The notes beneath the pieces are model-generated. The model worked only from the letters and a program-made list of their open reading frames with translations. It was not told where the DNA came from and ran no database searches. Made by a program: the position numbers and the translations under genes. A stretch of 64,000 nt of DNA from Akkermansiaceae bacterium. Its GTDB lineage: Bacteria > Verrucomicrobiota > Verrucomicrobiia > Verrucomicrobiales > Akkermansiaceae. Shown in pieces: positions 19,103 to 29,561 of this stretch (positions are counted from its first letter, which is position 1; the number at the start of each line of letters is the position of its first letter). The stretch covers positions 1-64,000 of the forward strand of contig JAPKCM010000004.1 in NCBI GenBank assembly GCA_028822935.1, given 5' to 3'.

Positions 19103-20158
19103 CTAAGCATGAGGCTGAAAAAGAACCTTCAAAAGCCCCTCTTTCCCCTCACGCAAACGCGCAAAATAATCAGCGCCTTCCTCAAGCGGCACAGTCGCCG
19201 AGGTCAACGGCTTCACCTGAATCTCCCCTGAAGCAATCGCCTCAAGCGCTTCGGTGCACTCACCAGCAGCAGCGCAGGATCCAATCAGCGAAATCTCGCG
19301 AGTCACTACGTATTGCAAAGGAAATTTCACTTCCGGAACGACGTTCCCAACAAGCCCAACTCGCCCCCCTTTTCTCAGTGACTTAATCGCCAGATCCAAC
19401 GTTGGCCCGGCACCCACGACTTCCATCGAAAGGTCCACGCCCCCCTCAGGAAGCACGATCTCATCTTCCAGCGAGTGAAATGCGGAAGTCGCACCCAGCT
19501 TCATTGCAAGCTCGAGTCGACCACGGTCCAGATCAACCGCGATAATCTCACCACAACCAGCCCGCTTAAGCGCCTGGATCACGAGAAGTCCGATCAGGCC
19601 TGAACCCACCACCAGAGCACTCTCACCCGGATTCACTTTCACCAAATTAACGGCGTGAAGTGCCACCGCAAGGGGCTCGGTAAAGGCCGCTTCCTCGAAG
19701 CTCAGACCTTCCGGAATGCGCTCCAAGATGCGCGCTGGCACGATGACCCATTCCGCGAAGGCCCCATCACGTTTAAACTCATCGCAGGAAACCCCCATGA
19801 CTTGACGTTCATCACAAAGGTTCGTCTCCCCCCGTTCACAAAAATCACATTCCCCACAGAAAACCATTGAATCAAAGGACACGCGATCCTCGACGGCCCA
19901 GCCTTCCACGCCCTCACCCAACTCGGCAATCACCCCACTGGCCTCGTGCCCCATCACCATCGGTGGGATCCGACGCCCGCTGCTGTTGTCCATCCCATGT
20001 ACATCACTCCCGCAGATCCCACAAAAGGAAACTTTAATCAGCACCTCACTATTCCCAGGCGAAGGCTTGGGCTTTTCGGAAACCACAAATTGGGAAGGCG
20101 CAATGAGTTCGAGAACTTTCACAGGGACTTTTGTAGCGGCAGTCAATGACAGCCGCAA
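19103..20158 (-). CDS. Zinc-dependent alcohol dehydrogenase (MDR/sorbitol dehydrogenase-like)
   Basis: CGICGSDVHG, GHEASG, CGECDFCERGETNLC, VVGSGLIG. Confidence 0.92.
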   Translation of the reverse strand: MRLSLTAATKVPVKVLELIAPSQFVVSEKPKPSPGNSEVLIKVSFCGICGSDVHGMDNSSGRRIPPMVMGHEASGVIAELGEGVEGWAVEDRVSFDSMVFCGECDFCERGETNLCDERQVMGVSCDEFKRDGAFAEWVIVPARILERIPEGLSFEEAAFTEPLAVALHAVNLVKVNPGESALVVGSGLIGLLVIQALKRAGCGEIIAVDLDRGRLELAMKLGATSAFHSLEDEIVLPEGGVDLSMEVVGAGPTLDLAIKSLRKGGRVGLVGNVVPEVKFPLQYVVTREISLIGSCAAAGECTEALEAIASGEIQVKPLTSATVPLEEGADYFARLREGKEGLLKVLFQPHA

Positions 20159-20267
20159 GCCCCCACACAGGACATCAAAATAGTCATTGGACTGGCTCCC
20201 TTAGGAGATTATGCCCCGTTTCCCCGACTGAAACGTGTTTCGACTTAGTAACAAAATGATGCGCAGC

Positions 20268-20861
20268 TCAAATCCCAGGCGCGTTAAGCTCTGCTGAAAA
20301 ATCACGATCCGAGATCTCGCGCAGCATTTCTAGCTCCATTTGAAGAGTCACCCGCGCGGGGCTGGCGCCTTCCGTCAGCCGACCACACGGCGTCTGCGAG
20401 GCAAATCCGGCAGGATCATTCTCCGGCCGACGGAGGGTCAGGACCGGCCTTCCGTCTTGCGATTCGAGAAGGATGGGATGCATCCAGCAGGAAATCGGTT
20501 TATAGAACCACGGATGCTTCCCTTCAGCCACCGAGCGCAGTTGCCACTGACAGCGATGTTGCTCATCCAAAAAGACGCAGCGGGTCTTTGAAAAATGTCC
20601 CGGAAAATCATCGGCTCGCTCGGCGGCTTCCGATGACACCGTTGCCGTTTTTTGACGTCCGTCAGGAAGCTGAATAGTTCCTTCGGAAATGAAGGCTGCC
20701 TCCTCCTCGGACAACACCACTCCATCATGACAGCAGGTCGCGCGGCATTCCGAAAGCTGACAAAGCGGAAGCGGAATCTCGAAGGATTCGTGATCAACCG
20801 CAGCCTCACGGAGTTGCCGTGCCAGCGCCTTGATCGTCTCCGGATAAGCGCTCTGGCTCAT
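20268..20861 (-). CDS. YkgJ/DUF3109-like cysteine-rich protein
   Basis: CQLSECRATCCHDGVVLSEEE...CVFLDEQHRCQWQ...PISCWMHP. Confidence 0.55.
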   Translation of the reverse strand: MSQSAYPETIKALARQLREAAVDHESFEIPLPLCQLSECRATCCHDGVVLSEEEAAFISEGTIQLPDGRQKTATVSSEAAERADDFPGHFSKTRCVFLDEQHRCQWQLRSVAEGKHPWFYKPISCWMHPILLESQDGRPVLTLRRPENDPAGFASQTPCGRLTEGASPARVTLQMELEMLREISDRDFSAELNAPGI

Positions 20862-23020
20862 TTCCTAATCTGATCTTTTTTCGTGATACTAATGACAAAG
20901 CGATGGCCCCCATATTCCTCGATCGCCTTGCCTGTCACGGTAATCTCATGTCCTACAAAATTCTTAAGAAACTCCAGATCAAGCCCTTCTTCCGCATCCT
21001 TCACCTTCACTCCCAACGCAAGAATCGGACGTTTGTCCGTGAAGTTGAGATAGAGGGTTTTTCCCGAACTCGAAGCGCTTGCGCTGAGAATTTTTCCCCG
21101 CACGGTGATGACTTCTCCTTCGCTTGCGCGGATCTTGATCTGATCGGCGACCGTAAACTCTTTTCCTTTATCGGGCGCGACAACTGACTCGCCCACCTCA
21201 ACGTCGCTGGCCTTCTCGATCACCAGCAACCCCGAATTTTTCAGCACTCCCACTGCAGTCACCATCCTTCCGGCCACATCCTCGATCTCACCTTCATTCA
21301 ATTTCGCCGTCAAGGGCTCTCCTCCCTCATCGACCACAAATTGAAACTCGCCCTCGTCGCTCACCTTCTCGACCTGACCTTCTAAAATCACCCAGCGCCC
21401 TTCGTTCTCCTCACGCGCTTTCTCATCCTCCGCTTTGACTTCCTTCATCTCTCCAAGAGAAGGACGTTCATTTCTCGGCTTTGCCGGTTCCGATGGCTTT
21501 TTCGCAATCGCTCCAACCGGTGCTTCCCCTGCTAATTCAAGATCCTTATTGCGCTCAAAGAGGACGTATTGTCCTTTTCTCGATAACGACTTCGTTACGA
21601 CACCGGTCACCGTGATGTTCTTCCCAACCAATCCCTTAAAGAACTTCGCGTCGTGAGTCTTTGTGAATTTTTTCTTGGAGATCTTTCCCGCCAAAATCGG
21701 GTTCTTCCCTTCCAGCTTTTTAAAATGAAGAAAAATTGAAGTGCTCCCTTCTTCGAGTTCGAGCACCTCGCCCGTCAGACGAATCGTTCGCCCTCCCATT
21801 TCTTCAATCCGTGCCGCGTCCTGAACCGTGAAGGGACTCCGCTCCTCGAGCAATTCATCATCGGCCAGAACATCATCCCCCCAAAGTTTCGGAATGACGA
21901 GGAGATCCTTATTCACCAGGAATCCGATCACGGCAACCGCTTGCCCTTCCACCTTAAGCGTCGATATCCCTTCAAGTCGGGCCTTGAGCGGGACTCCCTC
22001 GCTTCTTTCGATCTCAAAGGTCCACTCACCTTCCCCACTGACCGCCTCAACCCATCCACGCACATTGACCCACTTACCCGCTAGCTCTTTGCGGCGCCCT
22101 TCGTCCTTTGCCGACAATTGCTGATTTTTCTCCAACCATTCAATATCCGGCCTTTCGGGACGTCCCTTCAATTTCGACGTCTTCTCAGAACTCTCAACTG
22201 GCCGGCGGGCGGAAGCTTCTATTTTCTTAGGCCTCCCCTCAGAGACCGCTTTCGAGGCCTTCTTCTCTTCGCTCTCTGCAATCGAGGCAACTTCAGGCTC
22301 TTTTGGTTTTCTATTCTTCAGGAAGGCGAACGCTCCCATTACCAGTATTACGAGAACTCCCACCATCAGAAACACCTTGCCCGTTAACCCGCTCGATTTC
22401 GCAGATGCCAACTGAGTGACCGCAGCTGGCCCGGTCACGGTTGGGAAGATCGGCCGCCTGATCGGCGGCCCTTGGATCAAGGTCACGAGGTTAGCCAACT
22501 TCCGGTTGGGATCGACTGACGAGCCCGGAGAAACTCCAGAAGCCCAATCGTCGAACCAATGAAAGAGATCAATTGTGAAGGTTTCGATCGTGCTCCCATC
22601 CGCCGCCTTGGTGTTGATGATGAAATTCGGCTGAAAGGCGATCGCTCCAGCAAATGGCGAAATTTTTTCAATGAGGACCTGAGCCAACCCATGCAGGCGC
22701 TTGAGTTCCGGCTCTCCAAATTGCTGATCGGCAAGGCGGTCTTCGAGATTTGCACCCTCCCACCATTGGCTAATCACCCAGGGTTGATTGTCGACTTCGT
22801 CCAATCCGCCATCCACCACCCCCCTGAGACAGGGATGCTCCAAGGTCATAAGCTGGGATAAGGCGGCATCAAATTGCTCGGAAAGAAAGCTCTCCAACAT
22901 CTCATCACTTAGGACCAATCGAGTCAGCGCATAACTCTGTCCTTTTTTGTCGGTAGCAAGGTAGACAACCATCTTCGCCGACTGCGCAACGAGTTCTTGG
23001 ATTTGGTAGTCGTTCTTCAC
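20858..23020 (-). CDS. Pseudokinase-like domain + TM + repeated OB-fold-like modules
   Basis: 720 aa; N-lobe-like YQIQELVAQSAKMVVYLATDKKGQSYALTRL lacks VAIK Lys and HRD; TM GKVFLMVGVLVILVMGAFAFL; two pairs of repeats (GKWVNVRGWVEAVSGEGEWTFEI / GRWVILEGQVEKVSDEGEFQFVV). Confidence 0.65.
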   Translation of the reverse strand: MKNDYQIQELVAQSAKMVVYLATDKKGQSYALTRLVLSDEMLESFLSEQFDAALSQLMTLEHPCLRGVVDGGLDEVDNQPWVISQWWEGANLEDRLADQQFGEPELKRLHGLAQVLIEKISPFAGAIAFQPNFIINTKAADGSTIETFTIDLFHWFDDWASGVSPGSSVDPNRKLANLVTLIQGPPIRRPIFPTVTGPAAVTQLASAKSSGLTGKVFLMVGVLVILVMGAFAFLKNRKPKEPEVASIAESEEKKASKAVSEGRPKKIEASARRPVESSEKTSKLKGRPERPDIEWLEKNQQLSAKDEGRRKELAGKWVNVRGWVEAVSGEGEWTFEIERSEGVPLKARLEGISTLKVEGQAVAVIGFLVNKDLLVIPKLWGDDVLADDELLEERSPFTVQDAARIEEMGGRTIRLTGEVLELEEGSTSIFLHFKKLEGKNPILAGKISKKKFTKTHDAKFFKGLVGKNITVTGVVTKSLSRKGQYVLFERNKDLELAGEAPVGAIAKKPSEPAKPRNERPSLGEMKEVKAEDEKAREENEGRWVILEGQVEKVSDEGEFQFVVDEGGEPLTAKLNEGEIEDVAGRMVTAVGVLKNSGLLVIEKASDVEVGESVVAPDKGKEFTVADQIKIRASEGEVITVRGKILSASASSSGKTLYLNFTDKRPILALGVKVKDAEEGLDLEFLKNFVGHEITVTGKAIEEYGGHRFVISITKKDQIRK

Positions 23021-23077
23021 CTGCGCAAAGAATTAGCAAACTCACCGATAATCTCCAACATATTCCCTCTTGCTGGA

Positions 23078-25627
23078 ATGCCATTGTCGGGAGATGTTCC
23101 ACACCTCGTGAAGGTAGTTTTTCTCCTTATTCTCAATAGCTTGCTACTTCCTGCGGCAGAGCTGCGGGTAGCCACCATGAATGTGTTTCTCGGGATCGAA
23201 GCCCCCGGGACCGTAAGCCATGACGCGCTTGCAGCCGTTCTTGGGAGAATCGACGCCGATGTCGTGGCTCTGCAGGAAGTACGTACAAACGATCGCTCGG
23301 GGAACCCCAGCAACTTGAACCGACTGGCCTCCAGCTTGGGTTATTCCCACCTTTTTATCCCCAGCGGACCGGCCTTTGACACTGGGTCGGGCGTGATTTT
23401 GATGTCAAAACTCCCGTTTTTGAGCACTCACAGCATTATTTCGCCATCGGGAGCCAAAGATCTCACCCGTATTCATGCAGCGGCCGTCGTCGATGTCCCA
23501 GGCACCGCCAGCGATCCCACCATCATCACGCTCCATCTAAAATGCTGTTTTATGCCGGACGATCCCTTTCGCCGGGCCGTCGAAATGGAGAGGGTTAAAA
23601 TTTTCCTTGATAACGAAGGCCTCGACGGCTCGGACCATATTATCGTCTTGGGCGACTACAATTTACTTGGCTCTCCTATCAGCTTCAACTCGCTCCCTTC
23701 CGGACTCCCATCCACTTATTCCTTGGGCTCCGACATTTCCTTCCCGGTGCAATATTACATGAACCCGGCCTCCTATTTCACGAGCTACCCTCTCCTCAAT
23801 CCTCTGCCTCTCCAGCAAAATGGACTGAAGGATGCCACCTTCCAAGGAGGCTCTGTCCTCGACTACATTCTCATTTCTCAAGCCCTCGCAAACCGCGCCC
23901 CCGTCCTTGAGGTCTTTAATAGCGAGCTGGAAGCAAGATTCCCAGGCCTCCCCAAATCAGGGTCACCTCTGGCCTCAGGAGTCTCGCAAGATGCCTCCGA
24001 CCACTTCCTCGTCTTTGGCGACTTTGATCTGGAAGACGCCGACCCCCTCATCCTCACTCTCAGCACCAATCTCATTGCGGAAGGATCAGCCGGGACTACC
24101 CTCACCGTAACTCTTCCCGAGGCTCCGGCAGCGGGAGAAGCGGTCACCGTTTTACTCTGCTCCTCTGACACCAGTGAAGTGATGCCCACGGACATGACGC
24201 TCACCTTTCCCCCGGGAGCGACCACCCGGTCCACCACCCTTCTTCCAAAACCGGATAGCATCATGGATGGCAGCCAAAGCGTCACCATCACCGCGGCCGC
24301 CGTAGGCTTCGAGGGAGATGCCGAAACCCTCACCGTGACCGATGCCGATACCGCCACCTACGAGATCACCGCCTTCGGCACGGCAGTCCTGGAAACCTTC
24401 GACGGATTCGAAGGCACCACCCACCCCTCGGAATGGACCATCTCGGATTCAAGCTGGATCGGAACCGACGACGGCTCCTCCATCGCCGATGGCCTGCGCT
24501 CCTATGGAAACGAAGGCTCCATGGGGATTAAGGATGGTGAACTCATCACCTTCTCGGGAACCTTTCACAATGCCACCATCGCCGAAATCAGCTCTTTGGA
24601 AATCAGCTACGACGCCGAGCAATGGTATTCATCCTTCGAAGGCTCGATTGATCGTTGGGAAGTCCAAGTCATCACCGCCGCGGGCACCATCTCAATTCCT
24701 GCTCTCACCTTCACCGCAAACAACACACTCACTTCCGGATCGATTACAAACGGAGCCACCACGACCCTAAGCGCCACCATTCAAGGAGTAGCGATTGCCG
24801 CCAATGAAACTTTCGAGATCCAATTTAGCGCCATCCCTGGAACGCCTGGGACCGGAGGAAGCGACACCATTTTCCTCAACGAACTGCACTACGATAACGC
24901 CAGTAGTGATGTCGGTGAATTTATCGAAGTAATCGTCGGCCCCAACTTTCCAGGAGCCATCGCTGATGTCGAAATTATCCTCTATAATGGCAACAACAGC
25001 CGCACCTACGGCACCCACGGCCTCGATACCTTCACCCTCGATAAAACCGCCGCCAGCGGCCATCGCATCTTTTCCAAAGCGATCAGCGGCATTCAAAACG
25101 GAGGCTCCGATGGTATCGCCATTGTGCACAATGCCTCAGTGCTTCAGTTCCTCAGCTATGAAGGAACCATGCTCGCCATGGATGGCCCGGCCAATGGCAT
25201 CACTTCGACCGACATCGGAGTTTCACAGAGCAGAGCGCAGGAAGCAGGTCAGGGAAGTCTTGGACTCACCGGAAACGGATCAGGGCCAGACGACTTCACC
25301 TGGACCAAATTCAGCAACCCCTTTACCAAGGGAGCGCTCAACGAGGGACAAAGCTTCGGCATCTCCGTCCAGAGACAAGGAATCGCCATCGATAATCTCA
25401 CAGTCACCGCTCTCCTTCCCCCACTCGACATCCCCCTTTCGATCTCGCCAGACCTCATTCTTAGTTTCCCCACCGTCAATGGCACAACCTACGAAGTCCA
25501 AACATCAATCGACCTCGAGAACTGGACCTGTTTCACCTTGATCAATGGAAACAATGCTCCCGTGATAATCGACGTCACCAGCCTCGTTCAAAAGCGCTTC
25601 TTCCGGGTCGGCGTAGCGAGTCCTTGA
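23078..25627 (+). CDS. Secreted endonuclease/exonuclease/phosphatase-family protein with Calx-beta-like and lamin-tail-like domains
   Basis: RVATMNVFLGIE...DVVALQEVRTND...VLGDYNLLGSP...SDHFLVFGDF; DTIFLNELHYDNASSDVGEFIEV. Confidence 0.8.
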   Translation: MPLSGDVPHLVKVVFLLILNSLLLPAAELRVATMNVFLGIEAPGTVSHDALAAVLGRIDADVVALQEVRTNDRSGNPSNLNRLASSLGYSHLFIPSGPAFDTGSGVILMSKLPFLSTHSIISPSGAKDLTRIHAAAVVDVPGTASDPTIITLHLKCCFMPDDPFRRAVEMERVKIFLDNEGLDGSDHIIVLGDYNLLGSPISFNSLPSGLPSTYSLGSDISFPVQYYMNPASYFTSYPLLNPLPLQQNGLKDATFQGGSVLDYILISQALANRAPVLEVFNSELEARFPGLPKSGSPLASGVSQDASDHFLVFGDFDLEDADPLILTLSTNLIAEGSAGTTLTVTLPEAPAAGEAVTVLLCSSDTSEVMPTDMTLTFPPGATTRSTTLLPKPDSIMDGSQSVTITAAAVGFEGDAETLTVTDADTATYEITAFGTAVLETFDGFEGTTHPSEWTISDSSWIGTDDGSSIADGLRSYGNEGSMGIKDGELITFSGTFHNATIAEISSLEISYDAEQWYSSFEGSIDRWEVQVITAAGTISIPALTFTANNTLTSGSITNGATTTLSATIQGVAIAANETFEIQFSAIPGTPGTGGSDTIFLNELHYDNASSDVGEFIEVIVGPNFPGAIADVEIILYNGNNSRTYGTHGLDTFTLDKTAASGHRIFSKAISGIQNGGSDGIAIVHNASVLQFLSYEGTMLAMDGPANGITSTDIGVSQSRAQEAGQGSLGLTGNGSGPDDFTWTKFSNPFTKGALNEGQSFGISVQRQGIAIDNLTVTALLPPLDIPLSISPDLILSFPTVNGTTYEVQTSIDLENWTCFTLINGNNAPVIIDVTSLVQKRFFRVGVASP

Positions 25628-25636
25628 AAAAATCTC

Positions 25637-26413
25637 CTAGCTCTCTTTCACGATCCACCGCCCCTTCACCTTTCCGGCTTTCCAACCATCGGAAAAAGTT
25701 ACCTCACGGGCCGTCACCCATTCATCATCGATATCGACGCACCAAGGTCGGCTCGTCCTCATGAACGATCCCGTATTAATCGCGACCCGGCCCTCTTTCT
25801 CCCAACTCCCGGCCCGATGAAAATGCCCGCAAACGACAATCCTACTCTCGGGTGACACTCGTTCCAAAAAGCGCAGGCATTCCTCGCCCATCGTCGACCA
25901 AACTCGAAACATCTCGAGCGTCCGACTCGGTGGCCAGAGCGCAGTGACCAAAAAATTAAAAGGCACGGGAAGCTTCGGAAGCGGAATCGGTTTGATCGTG
26001 AGTGCGATATCCCTCGCCCGATCCGAGCAAGCCTGCGCGTCCTCTTCATCATAGCGACTCACAATTTCTTCCACGGCCTTCCGGTGGGGCGACATCTCCC
26101 GTGACCAAGGAGTGGCGTCCCGATAAACGGCATCCCCGTGAGTCACCAGAACAGACTTCCCGGCCAACCAAGCGATTCCTTGTTCCGTGCCGGGATCATG
26201 ATTTCCCCGAAGAAAAATACCTTGCTCGCCCACCAACTCACGGAGCTCCGAAACCATTCGCGCCGGACGTTCACTTCTGTGTTCCTTTTCCTGCCAAACA
26301 TCACCGGCAAAGATGATCTCATCGCTACCCTCAAAGAGCGGAGCAAGCTGCGCCACATCCTGAATTCGCGACGCAGTGTGACCCAGATGAAGATCTGACA
26401 GAATACGAATCAC
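25637..26413 (-). CDS. Calcineurin-like metallophosphoesterase (LpxH-like)
   Basis: [35 protein letters not shown]. Confidence 0.85.
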   Translation of the reverse strand: MIRILSDLHLGHTASRIQDVAQLAPLFEGSDEIIFAGDVWQEKEHRSERPARMVSELRELVGEQGIFLRGNHDPGTEQGIAWLAGKSVLVTHGDAVYRDATPWSREMSPHRKAVEEIVSRYDEEDAQACSDRARDIALTIKPIPLPKLPVPFNFLVTALWPPSRTLEMFRVWSTMGEECLRFLERVSPESRIVVCGHFHRAGSWEKEGRVAINTGSFMRTSRPWCVDIDDEWVTAREVTFSDGWKAGKVKGRWIVKES

Positions 26414-26976
26414 TTTACGACCTCCCGCTGCCTCACGGCCTCGTAGAGACAGACTCCGGTAGCAACACTGACATTAAGACAATCAACAGAACCCTTCATC
26501 GGAAACTTCACCAAGAAGTCGCATTCTTTTTCGGTAAGTTGCCGCATCCCTTCACTCTCTCGGCCCATGATGATCGCAATTGGACCCTTTAAATCGACTT
26601 CATAAAGCGATTGAGTGGCGCGGTCCGACGTCCCCACCATCCAGACGCCACGCTCTTTCAATAGCGCCATCGTCCGCACCAAGTTGGTCACCTTCACAAA
26701 AGGAACATGCTCCGCCGCGCCCACCGACACACGTCGCACCGTATCGGTCAAACCAACCGCCTTATCCTTCGGCGCAATCACCGCATCCACGCCCGCCCCA
26801 TCGGCAGTCCGCAGGATCGCCCCCAGGTTATTGGGATCCTGAATGCAATCTAGAATGAGAAGAAAAGGAGCGTCCTTTCCCTCGAGAAGATCGTTAAGAT
26901 CACCCTCATTAAATGGTTTTGCCTCGCGGGCACCACTGTGACGATTCTGTCTAGCTTCCCCGGCGCGCTTTCTCAT
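26410..26976 (-). CDS. TrmH/SpoU-family 2'-O-ribose methyltransferase (RlmB-like, short N-terminus)
   Basis: [62 protein letters not shown]. Confidence 0.9.
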   Translation of the reverse strand: MRKRAGEARQNRHSGAREAKPFNEGDLNDLLEGKDAPFLLILDCIQDPNNLGAILRTADGAGVDAVIAPKDKAVGLTDTVRRVSVGAAEHVPFVKVTNLVRTMALLKERGVWMVGTSDRATQSLYEVDLKGPIAIIMGRESEGMRQLTEKECDFLVKFPMKGSVDCLNVSVATGVCLYEAVRQREVVK

Positions 26977-27085
26977 AGGCTGTTTCCTAACGTTGCTTCG
27001 CCCTTAGCTCAAGCCCTGAGAAAACGGTGAGGACTCTCATTTTTCAAGATCGCGTTTCTACATGTCTCTTTGCTAGCGTGACATA

Positions 27086-28558
27086 ATGATTCGTTCACTC
27101 CTTGCACCCCTGCTCATTGCGTCCGCTTCGGCCGCCTCAAAGCCCAACATTATCTTTATTCTAGCCGATGACCTTGGCTACGGTGAAGTCGGCTGTTACG
27201 GGCAGGAAAAAATCAAGACCCCCCATCTTGATCAGCTTGCCAAGGAAGGCCTTCGGTTCACCCACCACTACACCGGAGCCGCCGTGTGTGCGCCAGCCCG
27301 CTGCACCCTTCTTACCGGAAGACATCTCGGCAATGCCGAAATTCGCTCAAACGGAGATTCAAAAAACGGCCGCCCCTTCCCCGGCCAGTGGCCTATCAGC
27401 GACGAAGCCATCACCATTGCGGAGGTTCTCAAGACGGCCGGCTACATCACGGGTGGATTCGGAAAATGGGGACTCGGCCCCACCGACTCCACCGGCTCGC
27501 CCATGACCCAGGGCTTCGACCGCTTCTACGGCTACAATTGTCAGCGCAACGCTCATTCCTTTTACCCACCCTTCCTCGACGACGACCTTTCGATCGACCC
27601 CATCAACAAGAACCCCATCCCCGGACACGCCCGCCAACCCAAGGGCGAAGTCCTCGCCGACACCTATCGCGCGGAAATCTACGCGCCCGATCGCATCCTC
27701 GAAGAGGCCCTCGACTTCCTCGACAGCAACAAGGACAAGCCCTTTTTCCTCTACCTCCCCTTCGTCGAACCCCACGTCGCCATGCATCCGCCCCAAGCGT
27801 GGATGGATCGCTACCCGAAAGAATGGGACGATGAAAATGGTCCCTATCGTGGCCAAAATGGCTACCTTCCCCACCCGCGCCCCCGCGCCGGTTATGCCTC
27901 GATGATTTCCGATCTCGATGAGCACATCGGAACCGTCCTGACGCGCCTCAAGGAACACGGCCTCGAGGAAAACACCCTCGTTATCTTCACTTCAGACAAC
28001 GGCACGACTCATCCCAGTCGTGACCCCAAATTCCACGTCGGTGGCGTCGACGCGCCCTTCTTCAACTCATCCGCCGGCCTCCGTGGTTGGAAAGGCTCGC
28101 TCTACGAAGGCGGCATTCGCGTTCCCACCATCGTGCGCTGGCCCGGAAAAACAGAAGCCGGATCAACCACCGATGCACCCTCCTATTTCCCCGATTGGTT
28201 CCCCACGCTCTGCTCAGTCGCGGGAACCGAAAAACCGGACGGACTCGATGGCTCCGACCTCACCTCCGCCCTCACCGGGAAAGAATTCAAACGCAGCAAA
28301 CCCATGGTCTGGGAATTCCACGGCTACGGACTGCAACTCGCCGTCACCGACTACCCCTGGAAGGCCATCCGCCAGCAGGCAAGGAAAGGCAAGTTGCCCT
28401 GGGAGCTCTACAACCTCCAGGACGACCCCAACGAAACAAACAATCTCGCCGAGAAAAACCCCGACATCCTCAAGCGCCTCGCCCACATTTCCAAAACCGA
28501 CCGCACCCCCAGCGAGAGACTCCCCCTCCCGCTTTACGACGGACCGCAGAAAAAGTAG
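27086..28558 (+). CDS. Sulfatase (arylsulfatase/GALNS-like)
   Basis: NIIFILADDLGYGEVGCYGQ; formylglycine motif CAPARCTLLTGRH. Confidence 0.95.
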   Translation: MIRSLLAPLLIASASAASKPNIIFILADDLGYGEVGCYGQEKIKTPHLDQLAKEGLRFTHHYTGAAVCAPARCTLLTGRHLGNAEIRSNGDSKNGRPFPGQWPISDEAITIAEVLKTAGYITGGFGKWGLGPTDSTGSPMTQGFDRFYGYNCQRNAHSFYPPFLDDDLSIDPINKNPIPGHARQPKGEVLADTYRAEIYAPDRILEEALDFLDSNKDKPFFLYLPFVEPHVAMHPPQAWMDRYPKEWDDENGPYRGQNGYLPHPRPRAGYASMISDLDEHIGTVLTRLKEHGLEENTLVIFTSDNGTTHPSRDPKFHVGGVDAPFFNSSAGLRGWKGSLYEGGIRVPTIVRWPGKTEAGSTTDAPSYFPDWFPTLCSVAGTEKPDGLDGSDLTSALTGKEFKRSKPMVWEFHGYGLQLAVTDYPWKAIRQQARKGKLPWELYNLQDDPNETNNLAEKNPDILKRLAHISKTDRTPSERLPLPLYDGPQKK

Positions 28559-28600
28559 CCACCTCAATTTGTCCCGGGGCCGAAGCAAACTTAAGGAATC

Positions 28601-29389
28601 TTAGCGCCCTTTCAACTTTCCCCTGACCCACTTCACTAACAATCCGTGCGCGGGTATCGCCATCCCCCCATGGTCAAATCCCTCGAGTTCAAACAACTCA
28701 CAATCCGGGTGCTTCACTTCCTGCATCATGCGCCAAAAGTAAGCATTCTCCTCATAGCGTCCTAACATCTCCTTATCCCGATCTCCCGTAATTAACAAAA
28801 TAGGCGGAGCATCTTTCCTCGCATGAAATAGTGGCGCCATTTCGTCCACGATCACCTTGGTGTTCGCCAAGCCCCGCTCCCTACGCACATTGAAATGAGT
28901 AATCGTGTGCCCGCTATAAGGAATCAACCCAGCAATCTGATTCAACTCAACATCGTGAGGTTTAAGCCACCGTTCATCCAAACCCAACATGCTCGTCAGA
29001 TAACCTCCCGCCGAATGGCCACTGATAAAGATCTTCTCTTTCGATCCCCCCAGTCTCTCGATATTTTTAAAGGTCCAAGCCACTGCCGCTGCCGCATCTT
29101 TTAAGCACTCAACCGACGTCACCTTAGGACTCAAACGATAAGAAGGAGCGACCACCGCAAACCCTTGCCCACGTAGCTCTTTGGGAATACTGCGTTTGCC
29201 ACCCGTCAACCCACCGCCATGAAACCAGACCACCGTGGCAAAATTCTTCTCCCCCTCCGGCAAGTCATAATCGAGCAGGCACTTTTCGGCAATGTAGCCG
29301 TCATTCTCCGGATTGGCCCGATAAGGCACCGCCATATCATCCCCCGCCAAACTTCCCGTCAACAAAACCGCCATTATCAAGAACCTCAT
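28601..29389 (-). CDS. Alpha/beta hydrolase, secreted
   Basis: VVWFHGGGLTGG, ISGHSAGGYLTSML; signal peptide. Confidence 0.88.
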   Translation of the reverse strand: MRFLIMAVLLTGSLAGDDMAVPYRANPENDGYIAEKCLLDYDLPEGEKNFATVVWFHGGGLTGGKRSIPKELRGQGFAVVAPSYRLSPKVTSVECLKDAAAAVAWTFKNIERLGGSKEKIFISGHSAGGYLTSMLGLDERWLKPHDVELNQIAGLIPYSGHTITHFNVRRERGLANTKVIVDEMAPLFHARKDAPPILLITGDRDKEMLGRYEENAYFWRMMQEVKHPDCELFELEGFDHGGMAIPAHGLLVKWVRGKLKGR

Positions 29390-29484
29390 CACCCATCCAC
29401 CCTGCTCTCCCAAAAAAAATCCGTCAACCTGCTAAACAAATGCTCAATCCCAAATCTCCCACCAGAACCCAAGCCCCATAATCC

Positions 29485-29532
29485 ATCCGTAGTTTGAAAA
29501 TCTGCGTCAATTTGCGAAATCTGCGGATAAAT
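29485..29532 (+). repeat. Short intergenic repeat family (AATCTGCG...CGAAATCTGCGGATAAA), copy 1
   Basis: catccgtagtttgaaaatctgcgtcaatttgcgaaatctgcggataaa immediately upstream of the CDS at 29562. Confidence 0.6.
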
Positions 29533-29561
29533 TCCCCGTCCCCCACCGTAGTCCTCAACGA

